Below, in pieces: positions 37,751 through 49,904 of a DNA stretch of 64,000 nucleotides. The DNA is from Magnolia sinica (lineage: Eukaryota > Streptophyta > Magnoliopsida > Magnoliales > Magnoliaceae). The stretch's first letter is position 1. The number at the start of each line of letters is the position of its first letter. Made by a program: the position numbers and the translations under genes. Below the pieces are notes generated by a model. The model was not told where the DNA came from and made no database searches. It saw nothing but the letters and a program-made list of their open reading frames with translations. The DNA is taken from NCBI RefSeq assembly GCF_029962835.1, contig NC_080574.1, positions 38,755,501 through 38,819,500 on the forward strand. The letters run 5' to 3'.

Positions 37751-38589
37751 TCACGACCTGTTATTAAAACCTTTCATTTATGACCATTGGCACCCGCCTC
37801 AAGCTATTAACTTAGTTTATTGTCTAATATGAATGTTTAAAGAGGTCGGCTACATCCTGACGTATTGCTATTTGATACATTAGCATTTTATCTTTTGAAT
37901 ATGGGATCATCTTTCAATGATCTAATCCTTTTATATGATGGGCTTCACCTTCGATGGGGATGGTTTTTTAAAAAATAAAAGCTCTTAGATTGGAATATTT
38001 TAACCCTTCAATCATTTCTCTCATCTTTGAGCAGAGATATTCTCCCTAACCTTTGAACGATCAAAGATTGAGATATTTCAATCTCACAGGTTTTTTTGGT
38101 GAGGCTCATTGTATAAACGTGTTTGGGTCATAGAATATAACTCAAATTGAACGGCTAAAGTACCGATTCATCCTATTGCAATAAGTCAAAGTTATTAAAT
38201 GAATGAGACCCCAGTTTTTAGAGAAGATAAATAACAAATAAATATTAAATTAAAGAGAAATGATGTTCAACTGGTTATGCTATAAGGAATATTAAAATTA
38301 GAGAGAAAAGATCAACAAGTGATTGTGTCATAAGCTTAGCTTCGAAGATCCAGGGCAGTTTAATCCGAGACCTGGACTTTTCGTTCATTCTTGAATTGAC
38401 ATGGTATCGATAGCGTCTTCACCCAATGGAGCTTTTTGTTCGATCGAGTTGAATCTTGTACATATGTTGAATGTTCTATTATATATAGTTCTTTAAAATA
38501 TCCACTCGGTTTCCATGTGTGCTGCATAGTTCAAGAATTTGCTCGATCGACACAAAACTTGGCTGAGTCAACTTGATTTAGAGAGATTT
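37751..38589. other. Unassigned AT-rich stretch
   Basis: No gene. Ends with 'gagtcaacttgatttagagagattt', hAT-subterminal-like sequence that resumes after the solo LTR at 38590-39318. Confidence 0.35.
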
Positions 38590-39318
38590 TAACACAAGGA
38601 TGAACATAATGAGGTCGATCAACATCTTCTTCAAAGGGATAATTACTCCGAATCTACGGAGCTTCTCTGGACTCCTCAGAGATGTTCCTCGAATCCACGA
38701 GAAAAATAGAAAAAAATAGAAATAATTTTTAATAAATTCGAAATTAGATTGATTGATAATAAAAACAGTTTACAACCTTTTAAATAGTGATACCAAATTT
38801 AGGAGGAAGTTTCAGAATCACACTCCAACTCAAACTCTCTAATATTTGTGACTTACTATAAATAGTATACTTGTTGTTTATAGATGGTCATGATTTCTAC
38901 TAAACTTCATGGTTTTTGTCCAAAAATAGTAAGTGTTCTATTTGGCCTAATCACGTTATTCTCCTAAATTTTTTAAATCCCTTTTCATGTTGGGCACAAC
39001 TCCTAAAACTCAAATTATAAAGAGTTATAATTAAACTAAAACTTACTATAAATAGTAAAAATTAATGAAACTAAAAAGGATTTTCAACTGTCAATCTTAT
39101 TAATCTCGCAAATTCAGTGTGGGCAACCCGGCATAGAGGGCTGAGATGCTAAAGTAGCTTCTCCTACCTAAAATCATATATGGTATGTCAAATAACTCAT
39201 TTCAGTTTGCAAGATATGTCTTTTTTAGGGTTTTGACGGCCCTAATCACTTCCGCCTCTAATCGAACCTTCTCTGGTACATATTGGACATGAAAGTGCCC
39301 GTGACCTGATCTACATCA
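38590..39318 (-). mobile_element. Solo Ty3/gypsy LTR with 5-bp target duplication GATTT
   Basis: A 729-bp relative of 8767-9478 and 42739-43469. GATTT stands immediately before (38585-38589) and after (39319-39323). The minus-strand start TGATGTAG is intact, while the other end has drifted to TAACAC. No interior is left, as expected from recombination between two LTRs. Confidence 0.88.
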
Positions 39319-39650
39319 GATTTCAAGCTGAGTTGCTAGGAAACTCGGTCCTGGGTCTGACTCGATCAGTGCTGAACAGGGACGAGTAATCGACTCAACT
39401 CAACTACTAGGTCGACTCTACTCGGTCCTAGATCAGACTCGATGCTGGCACAAAACTCGGCCCAGTCAACTCTACTGGGTCGACTACTGATTGAGTAGTT
39501 TGATGACAGTGTTTGTATTTTCTATTACTTCAATTATCAAATTAATCCCAAATTTCTTAAACTTAAAATTAATAAATATGGAGTCGAGTAGGGTCGAGTC
39601 TTCAAGCTGAGTTAAGTTTTCGGGTTTTCAAACTATGTAGTTGTGCATAT
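39319..39650. repeat. GACTCG/GTCGAG-rich hAT-like repeat
   Basis: Repeated 'gtcgactctactcgg', 'gatcagactcgat' and 'gagtcgagtagggtcgag' resemble non-autonomous hAT subterminal sequence. It was interrupted by the solo LTR. Confidence 0.4.
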
Positions 39651-40610
39651 GAACGGGATGTCGGATATCACACATGTGCCAAGTAGGCACGAGTGTGCAG
39701 AAAGCACTAAAGAAAAGGTGCCTCGATCGGCCCGTTCATAGGCCCACATTTAACTGATACTTTTCACGTACGTTGCATGTGCTGGATGGTGGAAGATAAA
39801 TGCAATATCCAAGAAGTATCTTTCACGTGTGAAATTGAATGGTAGGCTATCGCACGTGCGTGCATCAATTGAATCGTTCCACGGCCCACAAACTGATGGA
39901 ATTTTTTGGAAGCAATGCATGCAAAACATAAAATTCGAGTAGCTTTTTTTTTTTAATGGATCCAACAACGTATCGTAACAGTAGTCTTTTCGAATCGAGG
40001 ACAGTGGGCCCCACTTGCATTCACATGATCACACCCACTTTTCGCTGCATCATAACCGTTAATTTTATGTTGAGCGTAGGTCAAATGAGATGGGTTAATC
40101 GGATCATGCCACGTCACAGCAGCCGTCCCCTGAAAACTCATTGACGCTAATTATTTTGTCATGATTTATCCTAGCCGTCCACTTGTTTTTGAAATTTCGA
40201 ATCCGTGTATCCAATCTAGATCGTCCTTCCCCTGGCCTCACGATCGGATGGTGAAAAAACATCTATTGCAAGTGATTCTTGAGAGTCAACGACAATGAGA
40301 GGTAGGGCACGGCATTATGGATAATCCAAACACATGATCGAATCTTTTCTACTATAATCAATCTGGATCGTCCATTTTATGGCTTCTAAATTCTTGTTTC
40401 TACTTTCACCCTTGGAAATATTCAATATTTACAAGGAAGATTGCTTGTAAATAAGGGATATAATGTGTACTGTTTCTCTATTTCTTTCTTGACCGTCCAT
40501 CAGAGGGATTTTTTTGATGGAAGGTCCACCTATACAAATACACGTTCTATGCACACGTGTGGCTCGTTGGATGCTCAGATCAACATCACCTAATTCAACG
40601 GGATTTTAAG
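39651..40610. other. Unassigned stretch
   Basis: No supported gene. Two overlapping 62-residue open frames near 39953-40144 on opposite strands lack any domain. It ends with ATTTTAAG at 40603-40610, the left target duplication of the next element. Confidence 0.4.
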
Positions 40611-41455
40611 TAAGGATGGTAATGGGCTGGACCAACGAGCCCGGACGCTCTTGGACCTATTAGCTTGGGTCGTGGGCTGGTCTTGGGCTGGAATACATGG
40701 CCCGATCATTTTTCAGGCTAGGCTAGGGCTCAGGTCATTTTAGCTCGGCCCAACCCTACTTCATGTGTAGGTCTTATGTCGTGAGATATGCCATTCTAAT
40801 CTTTGATTAAGCCGTGGATTTTTATTTTTTTTTTAAAAAGGTGTCTATTTCTTCGTGTACGGGTGACCCACTTGATCAATTGATATATTGGGAACATTCA
40901 ACTGACAAATAGGAATTTTAACAATTTTTAGGTGGGACCTAGGCCTGTCAATGGATTAGAGCTGACTCAGGATTCAAAATTAATCCGATTATAAATGGAT
41001 TGACATCTTAAGATCCAGACCTGCCCCATCGGACTTTTATAGCAGATCCAGACTCGCCCAGTCGGATCTGTCAACAGGTCGGAGCTGGATTGAATCTACT
41101 AGCTACCTATCCAAGTCCTGTTAACAGATTGGCATCTGCTCATGCTGAGCTCAAGACTAATCTAAAATTTCAAGAAAATCTATCAAATATCAACTCTATC
41201 AAGTCAAATTAATAGTCTAAAAGGAAACTAATAAAAAAGGAAACAATATCAATTCTGAGAAAATATTATACACTTTTTTCTATACCAAGTTGAAGAGACT
41301 AACCATGACAATTCTAACTTGTGCTTGAACCAGTATATATGGTGGGAGAAAAACCACCTAACATATACATAAAAATGATAATTATAAAATTTTGTATTAA
41401 AAAATAATAATAATTAAAACTAAATAAATTTAAAATCTACTTACTCTATTGAGGA

Positions 41456-44145
41456 TGTTGCAACCAATCTTGTTCACATATTAAAGCCTCCACAACCTTT
41501 GATGAAAGTGAGCAACTACAAGTCTTATCAAGCACTATACCACCAATATTAAATGTTGACACTGATGCAACAGTAGAGACTGGAATCATCAAAATATCAC
41601 GGACCATTCTTGAAAGTATGGAGAACTTTGAACTATTGATTCACCACTAACTTAATATATTAAACTCTTGGTTGCAGAGAAATGGTAGCTCTTGCAAATA
41701 CTGATTTAGCTCTGATTTTTATAAGAAAGCTTGACTGTCAGGATGTGCATGAGAATATCACTTATCAAATCCTCTAAATTTATATATCTTCAGTATTATC
41801 AGAAATATCAAACAGTTATTACAACTGCTTTCACCAATGGTTGAAAAACTGTCAATGATTTATCCGAGTCAACAACTTTATAGGCAGAATAAAGATCGAC
41901 CATTGCATGTCGAATTTTGCTGATATAGAAATGAACACTATCACCATATATAGATTTGATAGTAGCAATACACCACCAACTCTATTTTTCAACCGAGGAT
42001 TAAGAACCAATGTCACTGTCAAAACCAAATTGCATTTATGTCAATACTTATCCAACTTTGATTTTATTTTATTTGTCATTGAGTTAACATAATTGCAATC
42101 ACTTTTCTTTAATTTAACTAATTTAAGATAAATTTCACAAACACCATGAAGGTACATATTGGCAATTGGATATTTGGAACCTGAAAAGTTATTGGCGGCT
42201 TTATAAAAAATATTTTTAAAAAATAAAAATAAAAAATTCAAATACTTACTAATAACTTTTTCCAGCTCCCATTATTCATTGGATGGATTTACCTTGAAGT
42301 CACAATCACAATACTCCAATCGAGAAAATGCTTTTGTAAAGTCCAAAGCAGCCTCGAGCATGAAATATGTGGAGTTCCTCCTTGTTAGAACATCCATAAG
42401 TACACTTTTTTTCCCTCAATTTTATTGGAGATACTACAAATTGAAACTTTTACTTCCTTGATGGTAATTAATTAATGTACTTCACACTTTTTTGGTAATT
42501 TTTGGAGCATACATGTTATCTCCCATAAGCCATCTTGTACAATTAAATTAAGAATATGAGCAAAACAACAACATGGAACAACTCTCCAAACAATGCGAGT
42601 AATCCTCGATCAAAAAGACAAGTTTACATACTTTTAACCATGGCATCGTTAGTGGAAGCATTATCTAAAGTGATAGTGAATAATTTTTTATCAATATTTT
42701 ACTATAGGACTATCCATGACAATTCTACATAAAGTCTCTGACGCAGGGGAGGACGTGAGGTCGAGCACCGTTTCCCTCAAGAGGATAACTATTCCGAATC
42801 CACGGAACTTCTTTGGACTCCTCATAAAGACTTCTTGAATCCACGAGAAAAGAAAGCAAGAAAATAAAAATAAATTCTAATAAATTCGAAATTGATTAAC
42901 GAATGAAAAAAAAAAAAAACGAGTTCACAACCCTTTAAATAGGGATACCAATCAATGGGAAAGAAATCAGAATCAAACTACAACTAAAACTCCTAGAATT
43001 CGTGACTTACTATAAATAGTAAACTTACTATTTATAAATGGTCGTGATGTCTACTAGTGCACAAGATTTTCGGCCAAAAATAGTAAGTGTCCTATTTGGC
43101 TTCACCAAGTTGTTCTCCTAATTTTTCTAAGCTCTTTTCGCGTTGGACGCAACTCCTAAAGCCCAACGGATGAAGAGTTATAATCAAACTAAAACTTACT
43201 ATTTATAGTAAAAACGGAATTAAAATAGGGAAACGACCATCGATCTGGTGGTATTTCACAAATCCGGCTTGGGCAACCTGGCATAGCAGGTTTGGGTGGC
43301 TAAAGTAGCTTGTTCTACCCCAAAATCATGTATTTTACGTCCGATAACTCATTTTGCATTTTGAAATATGTCTGATTTAAGGTCCAACAGCCCGGATCAC
43401 TTCTTTTGTCGATCGGGCCTTTTATGATCCATCTTGGCTATGTAATTGTCTACGACCCTCTCTACATCAGTCTCTGCATCGTGATGAGTTTTTACTGCTG
43501 TAAAAGTAAGATTCCTCTTTTATGATTCGTATGCATCATTAATGAAATACGAAATTATACAACAATACCAAATATTTTGTTGGTGTGATGTCCACAAGTC
43601 AGTAGTAAAGCTAATTCGAGAAAAGAACTTATCAAAGTGCTCATAGAGTTTTTCTTTCTCTTGCTTGTAAACATGCATCACATTGGCCCTAACTGTGCTG
43701 TGGGAAATCAATTTAAACATCGGTGCAAGATTGGTCACGAATATTTCAAAATACTCGTATTCAATTATTTTAAATGGGTACTCATACTTCATTATTATTG
43801 GACAAAGATCCAAACGACTCCGCTCTTGATCAAACTTGAAGTTCTTCAAACAATATATCTTTTTGCCTACATTTTTGTTCAATAATATTAATTGTTGAAA
43901 AATATCAATATGCTTTTTCCTTCAACATATTATCAAGTACTTATTCAAATGGTTAGTTCCACTATTACTACCCCCACAAACTTCCCCTTGCAATGCTTGC
44001 AAATAACCACTTCTTCACCAGTTGGGGATCAATATTTATCCAAGTCATTCCATACTTTATATGTCAATTTCCGTCATTTAAGAGAACTAATTTGGCTTGA
44101 CGCCTCAACAATATTCTCATCAATAGGTTGATTAGGTTCAGACAT
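41456..44145 (-). pseudogene. hAT transposase pseudogene interrupted by a solo LTR
   Basis: Starts at ATG 44145. The N-terminus is a BED-type zinc finger (KVWNDLDKY, then CKHCKGKFVG and, after a frame slip, NHLNKYL). The middle block at 43520-43882 reads as the hAT catalytic region (FFSRISFTTDLWTSHQQN). The C-terminal dimerisation region near 41456-41600 is well kept: IPVSTVASVSTFN and KVVEALICEQDWLQ, with a stop at 41456-41458. Two in-frame stops and frameshifts precede the LTR. The LTR at 42739-43469 splits it between AE and TLCRIVMD, and the frame resumes exactly after one copy of the 5-bp duplication. The family cuts and pastes DNA with 8-bp target duplications. This copy cannot. Confidence 0.9.
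42739..43469 (-). mobile_element. Solo Ty3/gypsy LTR with 5-bp target duplication GTCTC
   Basis: A 731-bp LTR with ends TGACGC...CATCA. GTCTC stands on both sides (42734-42738 and 43470-43474), without mismatch. Internal landmarks are 'gaggtcgagcacc', 'ttactataaatagtaa' and 'gcaacctggcatag'. At its minus-strand start it still reads a stretch matching the integrase tail seen at 9406-9478. Confidence 0.95.
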
Positions 44146-45234
44146 AATGATTCAATATATTACTTGTAGTCCTAATACAACATCGATGAAATAACACAAA
44201 ACGAGTAAAGAAATAATATGCATTATATTTTTCAGGTTAAGCACAACATATGGAAAAAAAAACCTTCAATAACAATTTTAGGCACAAAAAACAGCATTCT
44301 ATAAAAAAAATCATGGAACGAAAAAATCAAAATCATAAACGATAAAATAGAGCGAGCAAAAATTGTTAGAATCGAGAAGAACGTGCACCCGTAGAAGATA
44401 ATACAATACTTTTTAGGTTGTGGACTTATAAATTATCTAGGAAACAAAAATCCCAAATAAATCTATGCAATTAAAGAGAAAGCAATCATCGATATGTTAA
44501 AGAAAATCCACAATAAATAAGAAGAAGCTTGAGAAAAAAAATAAAAAGAAAAGAACGAAAATGAGAGAAGAGGACGAAGAAGTGAGAAGGGAAAGAAAAC
44601 CTTTCTAATATTGAAATATGTGGGTGTGGGTGTGAAAAGGTGGGCATGGTGGCTTAGGCCATGATCCGTGGTGAGAATGAGAAAGAAATGAGAGGGGGGG
44701 AGGAAATAACTTGGGGTTTTTTGGCTTTTGGGATTTTTAGACAGACAATTAAGATTGAAACAATCATTAAATAGAATTATTATTATTTTATTTTTTTTTG
44801 CTTTGCCTAGTCTGCTAGTTGTGGATAGAAAAAATTAAGGGAGGCAAGGAAATAACTTAAGATTTTTACTTTTGGGTCTTTTAAATGAATAACTAAGATT
44901 GAAACATTCATTGAAATAATTGGATTGAGTCTTAGTTGGATCGGATCAGGGTGGATCTAGAACCGATCCGATTACAAACATATCAGCATCTAAAGATCCA
45001 AATTCATCCCGTCAAACCTGTATAGTGGTCCAAACCCGCTATAAATGGATCGGATCGGATCATATCGTCAGGTCAATCTGATCCATTGACAGGCGTCGAC
45101 TCACTCAACTTTTTTGGGGATTGAGCTTAGAGCAAAGGTGCTAGGCTCATGCTGGGCTTTGAGCATTGGACCTTAACTGTCAAGCTGGGCCCGGACCTAT
45201 CTGACCTTGACCAAACCCCCGTCCATCACCCCTG

Positions 45235-45641
45235 ATTTTAAACCTCCAAGTGGATGATTGGATAAGTTTCCGTACATAAGAGTGCATGGTTGAAGGGCTG
45301 GCAACGGTTTGGGTCAGCACAAAAGAATTTCAAGTCCTGGGCCGATACAGATCAGGCTCAGGCATGTACTTTACACCCAACAGTCGTCCTGGGCCTCACT
45401 TTCCGGACCCTTGAAGAAATGAAAGGCTTGGATCTAACTATTATATATAAAAAAAAATCATAAAGACCCAACCTGAACCCGCTGACTTAAAAATGCATGG
45501 GTCTGAAGGTCCATCTACTAAAAAGAATGGGTTGGCCCTGATTTTGGCTAAACGCCCATTTGTAAAATGAAGCGTCATACAGTGCAAGAGATTGTAGCAT
45601 GCATTCGGTTGGGTAAAGCCATGGCGCTACCTTCATTTTTA
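45235..45641. other. Unassigned stretch
   Basis: Contains another run of hAT-like 'gggccgatacagatcaggctc' near 45340. No gene. Confidence 0.35.
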
Positions 45642-45737
45642 GGTTGCGTTTGGTTGCAACATCTCTATATTTCATTATGATTAATTGCTCTAATTTGGTT
45701 TGAAATTTCATGATATTTGTTGCAACCAAACACAACC
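45642..45737. mobile_element. 96-bp Tourist-like MITE, target duplication TTA
   Basis: Inverted ends GGTTGCGTTTGGTTGCAACA and, on the other strand, GGTTGTGTTTGGTTGCAACA differ by one base. TTA flanks both sides (45639-45641 and 45738-45740), typical for PIF/Harbinger-related elements. It is too short to code. Confidence 0.88.
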
Positions 45738-45823
45738 TTAACCATTTCTTTGTTGGCTGACTATTGAAAGGTTTTGTGGTTTTTCCATATGGGGATTTTT
45801 GGTGCATGTGCCATCTACTCTAA

Positions 45824-46937
45824 GGGCTTGTTTGGATACTACCATATAAGTTACTTTTTTACTTATATAAACTTGTTTGCCAAGCATCATTGTAAAAGTA
45901 ACTTATACACTCAAAGTTATATATCTCAATAAGTTTTTTATCTTTAGCGGTTTAATGTATCACTTTTCTACTTCTCTTTCACTGTCCATATCAAAAGATG
46001 CTCTCTCCATATCCATATCGAAGGAACTACATGGACAGTCCACATCGAAGTGGGGCTCACACGCAGTCCACATCAAAGTAGGCCCCACATGATGGATGAC
46101 CCCATATTAATGTGGGCTCACATAATGGATGGTCCACATCAAAAGTTAGCCCATAATAATAGATAGCCCACATTTAAAGCAGCTTGATATGATGGATGTC
46201 TCACTTCAAAGGTGGGGCCTACACAATGGCCAGTCCACATTAAAGGTGGGCTCCACATGATGGTAGTGAACATTGAAGCTAGGCAGCACATGATGGATAA
46301 TCCACATCGAAGGTGCCCTTAATGATGAATGGCCCACATCCAAGGCAAGCCCCGCACAATGGGAAACCCGAATTAAATGTGGTGCCCACACGATGGACAA
46401 TCCACATCAAAGGTGGGTTCCACATGATGGGCAATTAATAATGGTGGGCCCCACATGGTGGATTATCCACATCAAAGTGGGCCCCACATGATGGACGGTT
46501 CACATCAAATGTCAGCCCTAATGATGAGTGGCCATATTCAAGGCGAGCCCTGCATGATGGATGGCCCACATTAGAGGCGGAACCCACATGATGGACAGCC
46601 CACATCATAGGTGGGATCTACATGATGGGCGGTTGATATTGAAGCCCACATTATGGACAATAACATTGATAGTAAGCCCTACATAATGATCAGTACAGAT
46701 TAAAGGCTGGCCCACATCAAAGGTAGGGCCTAGGCAATGAACAGTCCATAGCGAAGGTTGGCCTCACCTGATGGACGGTGGATGTGAGGGGGACCAAACA
46801 TACCCGAGGGATAATTTCTTATGATATTGTAAACCAAACATGTTTTTGCTACTTATCTGCCGAGTAAGTAGAAACTAAGATAAGCTACTTGTAACAAAAG
46901 TAGTTAATCTAAAGTAACTTAAGATCCAAACGCCCCC
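45824..46937. mobile_element. Tourist-like MITE, copy B, expanded by a minisatellite
   Basis: Left end GGGCTTGTTTGGAT, right end (reverse strand) GGGGGCGTTTGGATCTTAAG. TAA occurs on both sides (45821-45823 and 46938-46940). The terminal 150 bp on each side match the family at 20529 and 51169 ('aagttacttttt', 'gctacttgtaacaaaagtag'). The middle is filled with the tandem repeat at 45984-46795, making this copy about five times as long as copy A. Confidence 0.8.
45984..46795. repeat. Degenerate 30-36-bp minisatellite in a MITE
   Basis: More than 20 imperfect units of the pattern 'gatggacggtccacatcaaaggtgggccccacat', each with point changes and small indels. The array lies wholly inside the MITE at 45824-46937. 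Confidence 0.85.
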
Positions 46938-46940
46938 TAA

Positions 46941-47418
46941 GAGACAATATCAACTGTTTGGATCATTAGAAGCTAGAACTCAAAGGGCATGGCGTTGTAG
47001 TACAATTCCCATCGTCCCTCAATGCCGCATGTGAGTTATTTAAGCAAGGTTTAAAAAAAAAAAAAACTCAAGCAAGATGGACGTGCGCCGCACGTGGGAT
47101 GCATCAAAGCTAATAAATCACAATATCCAAACAGAGAAATCACAGCAGCTATGTGGATGGTTCATGTAGAATGGCCCACATGACTGGGCCACGTTAAAAT
47201 TTTAATCACTAAAATCTTCACGTGAACTTTTGCCACGTAGGCCATCCATTATGGGACTCACTACATGAACGGTCCGGATCACCAGGTAAAGCGGGAGAGC
47301 TGCAGCAGAAGCGACGTCCATCACAGGCGAGCCGTGGATAACGTTGAACTGCCCCAAGCTTAATTAATTTAAATTCTCTTTTGCAGCTGTAGAAACTCGT
47401 ACACCGACGTGCAAAAAA
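46941..47418. other. Unassigned stretch
   Basis: No gene. Carries 'atgtggatggttcatgtagaatggcccacatgactgggcc' style words, perhaps old MITE sequence. Confidence 0.35.
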
Positions 47419-48616
47419 TGTTGGAGATTATACAGATTAATGTATTTCTGTATAATGTGGAAACAAAAAATTGCAAAATAATCAGAAATCAGGACAGGCT
47501 GAAGCACGTCTGAAACGTTGTCCTTAAAGCGTTGTTTGCCCCTACTCAAGTGAATTGAGTATGCTGATAGGTTGCAGGCAAATAGCTTCTAGGATACAAT
47601 GAGCCTGGTGTGGGTCTGCGTTCAGCAAACATGAAGGCCCACCAAATGGAACTCAATTATTCACTTTCTGACAGTATTACAGTATAAAAGAAAATTCTCA
47701 AGAGAAAAGAAGAGAAAAAGTGGTTTCGACTTTTGCACAGGTTAGTTCAAATCTTCAGCCACTGCTTCAGTTGAACCGTCCTAGACCACACCGCTGGTCT
47801 GTTCTTCTTGCTAAGGTTTAAGCCTTACTACGTTGCTGGAATATATGAGTGGAGAGGGGCTGCCTGTCTTAGTTCGTATGGGTTTGCTGGAGTGAGTTGA
47901 GATGGTTTGGAAACCCATCCTGGTCCTCCTTTTATAGGCTATGGTGGCTAGGGGGTTATGGTCCAGAGACTTAAATTCCATTAAGTCATTTCTGGCTGTT
48001 GGAAAACTAGCCGTTTTATGGCCGTTTTCTGACCATTGTGCATGGGCCATTAAGGTGCTGCATGCTGACTGTTGTGAGACAACAACTAGCTGTTTTTTAG
48101 CTATTGGTTACCATAAGCGATTACATATGACCTAGACTAATGGCTCATATTAGACTGCTGAGGGACCTTTCGCCATCTGTCTATTGTAGTACGAGAGATT
48201 TCTCTCCCAATCCTTTAGCCTCATTGAACAAGCCACCCCCAAAGCAGCACTTAGTTCTGCACCGCGACTCAAGCACATACTCGTCGGTTTCTGGTCACAG
48301 GTGCGAAGGGCGACCTTTGCGACACGATGCGGACATGCGCCACTAGCGCCTCTACAGCCACACTGCCTCACATGCCCACGCCCGAGCCTGAGCGCACGCG
48401 TATGCACTGGAACACGCAAGGTCCATAGTCCACGGACTAGGTAGGTAAATATTATAATACCACAATCCTCCATAACTACAGTTTTGCTCTGGCCTCTATT
48501 TTCATTTGGACTATTCCCAGAAATCTCGGTGACTATAACGTACTATACATTATTATATATTATATATTATTTTAGTATTTGAAATATATTTTATTAAAAT
48601 CAATATTTTTGCAACA
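47419..48616. mobile_element. Solo Ty1/copia LTR, target duplication AAAAA
   Basis: A 1198-bp relative of 34339-35623 with the same TGTTGG and GCAACA ends. AAAAA flanks both sides (47414-47418 and 48617-48621), consistent with a 5-bp duplication but weak because it is homopolymeric. The hexamer array of the other LTRs is missing here: the corresponding place (near 48380) has only a short 'cccgagcctgagcgc'. A 107-residue open frame inside is chance. Confidence 0.88.
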
Positions 48617-49116
48617 AAAAATACAAACCATTCCTTGTGACACCTTTCATCCCAACACCCCCAGCTTTTTGAAGAAAGCGAGAGCTGAGGATCCCAAGCT
48701 TGGAAAATCAATAGCTAAAAAGTCTTTCTTTATAGCAATTCAAATCATGGATGGATGGTTAGGATTGTATGATGTAAGTGGGTTTTTTTTTTAAAGCTTG
48801 AGATATTCATGAGTGGCCCCAACGAATAGATGGCTGAAATGGTTGATTAAATCAATTTTTAGATAAATGATCTTGGCCATCACTTTTTTATAGTCTATTG
48901 ATGGGATGGTTAGCATGGCTTTGATCGGTGGGATTCTTGATGGTTGCCGATGAAACGTTTGATGGGCCTAAGGATAGCCTTGATGATCCAACTGGGCCGT
49001 CCAAGTGTAGGAGCACTGCATTGTTTCTATTGAATTTTCATCCCGCATGGCTGGGATGCTATAATGAAATGATGGAGATAACATATACGTTTAAGTTACA
49101 GAGAGAGTATACTTGA
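48617..49116. other. Unassigned stretch
   Basis: No recognisable gene or element. Confidence 0.4.
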
Positions 49117-49588
49117 AAACAGGACCGGATATATACCCCTTAAAGAGCTCCTGCGGTCATAAGCTAAGTGGGGCCCACCGTATTGTTTGTGAGAAATCCA
49201 CCTCATCCATCCTTTTTGCTAGCTCATGTTGGTAAGACCCAAAACTCAAGTGGACCAAATGATAGGAAGCAGTGACGATTAAACGTCCACCATTGAAACA
49301 TTCATGAGGGCACAAAAGTTTTGATCATACTAATATTTTGTGTTTTCGGTTCATCCTAATAGGAATGACCTTGTGAAGGGTTTGGATGGAATATAAACAT
49401 CAAGGTGGATCCTAGGGAGGTTTCAATGGCAGGCATTTCCCTACCCACTTTTCATGTCGTGAGGCCCACTTGAGTTTTGGATCTGCCTTAGTTTTGAGCA
49501 CGGAACAGATGGACGGGGGGAATTCCTAACAAACATCACAGTGGGCCCCACCTAGCTTCTCACTGTAGGAACTTGTCCGGCCCTTTTC
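49117..49588. mobile_element. GGGCCC-type MITE
   Basis: Inverted arms: 'aagctaagtggggcccaccgt' on the left faces 'cagtgggccccacctagctt' on the right. The outer arms 'acaggaccggat' and 'gtccggcccttttc' are weaker. The body has 'gagaaatccacctcatccatcc', 'aagtggaccaaatgatagg' and 'gtggatcctagggaggtttcaatgg'. Confidence 0.72.
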
Positions 49589-49649
49589 CTACCCACGTGG
49601 CAACATGCATGAGCCGTTCATCAGGTCTGAAAAAGCTAATATACCCATT

Positions 49650-49904
49650 GGGGTCGTTTGGATGCTTGTTGTAAATGATTGTTCTATGTTTGGATAGCCT
49701 GTGAATTGTTTTAAGTCCTTTAAATTAAGAGCCTCAAATCCCACCTTTTCTTCCATAGATGAGATAAAAGAGTAAATGTTGTAAATCATTTACAGTCTAT
49801 AAATGATTTAGGGACCAAAAAACAATCACCCAAATGCAAAGTATAATGATTTTTTCCTATAAATCATTTACAGCTTACCTCATTAACCGGCATCCAAACG
49901 AACT
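49650..49904. mobile_element. Tourist-like MITE
   Basis: Left 'ggtcgtttggatgc' faces right 'gcatccaaacgaactc'. The centre repeats 'aaatcatttacag' in both orientations. The 3-bp duplication is not clear. Confidence 0.6.

Larger units (their letters stand above)
40941..45096 (-). mobile_element. Inner hAT element with transposase remnant
   Basis: The left end AGGCCTGTCAATGGAT faces the right end ACGCCTGTCAATGGAT (reverse strand). Subterminal arms are also mirrored ('ctataaatggatcgg' on one side, 'ccgattataaatggatt' on the other). It encloses the transposase pseudogene. No matching 8-bp duplication is seen at this inner boundary. Without the solo LTR and its extra 5 bp it would be about 3.4 kb. 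Confidence 0.75.
40611..45234. mobile_element. Outer hAT-like element with 8-bp target duplication
   Basis: The left end TAAGGATGGTAATGGGC faces a right end reading CAGGGGTGATGGACGG on the other strand, the terminal style of plant hAT elements. Flanks ATTTTAAG (40603-40610) and ATTTTAAA (45235-45242) agree in seven of eight bases. Its own sequence is 40611-40940 and 45097-45234, rich in 'gggctgg' and 'cccgga'. The rest is a second hAT element inserted inside. Confidence 0.7.

Noticed and set aside
38396..38420. Primer-site-like 'gacatggtatcgatagcg'
   Set aside because: Only the first seven bases fit the initiator-Met complement, and no LTR or interior was found around it.
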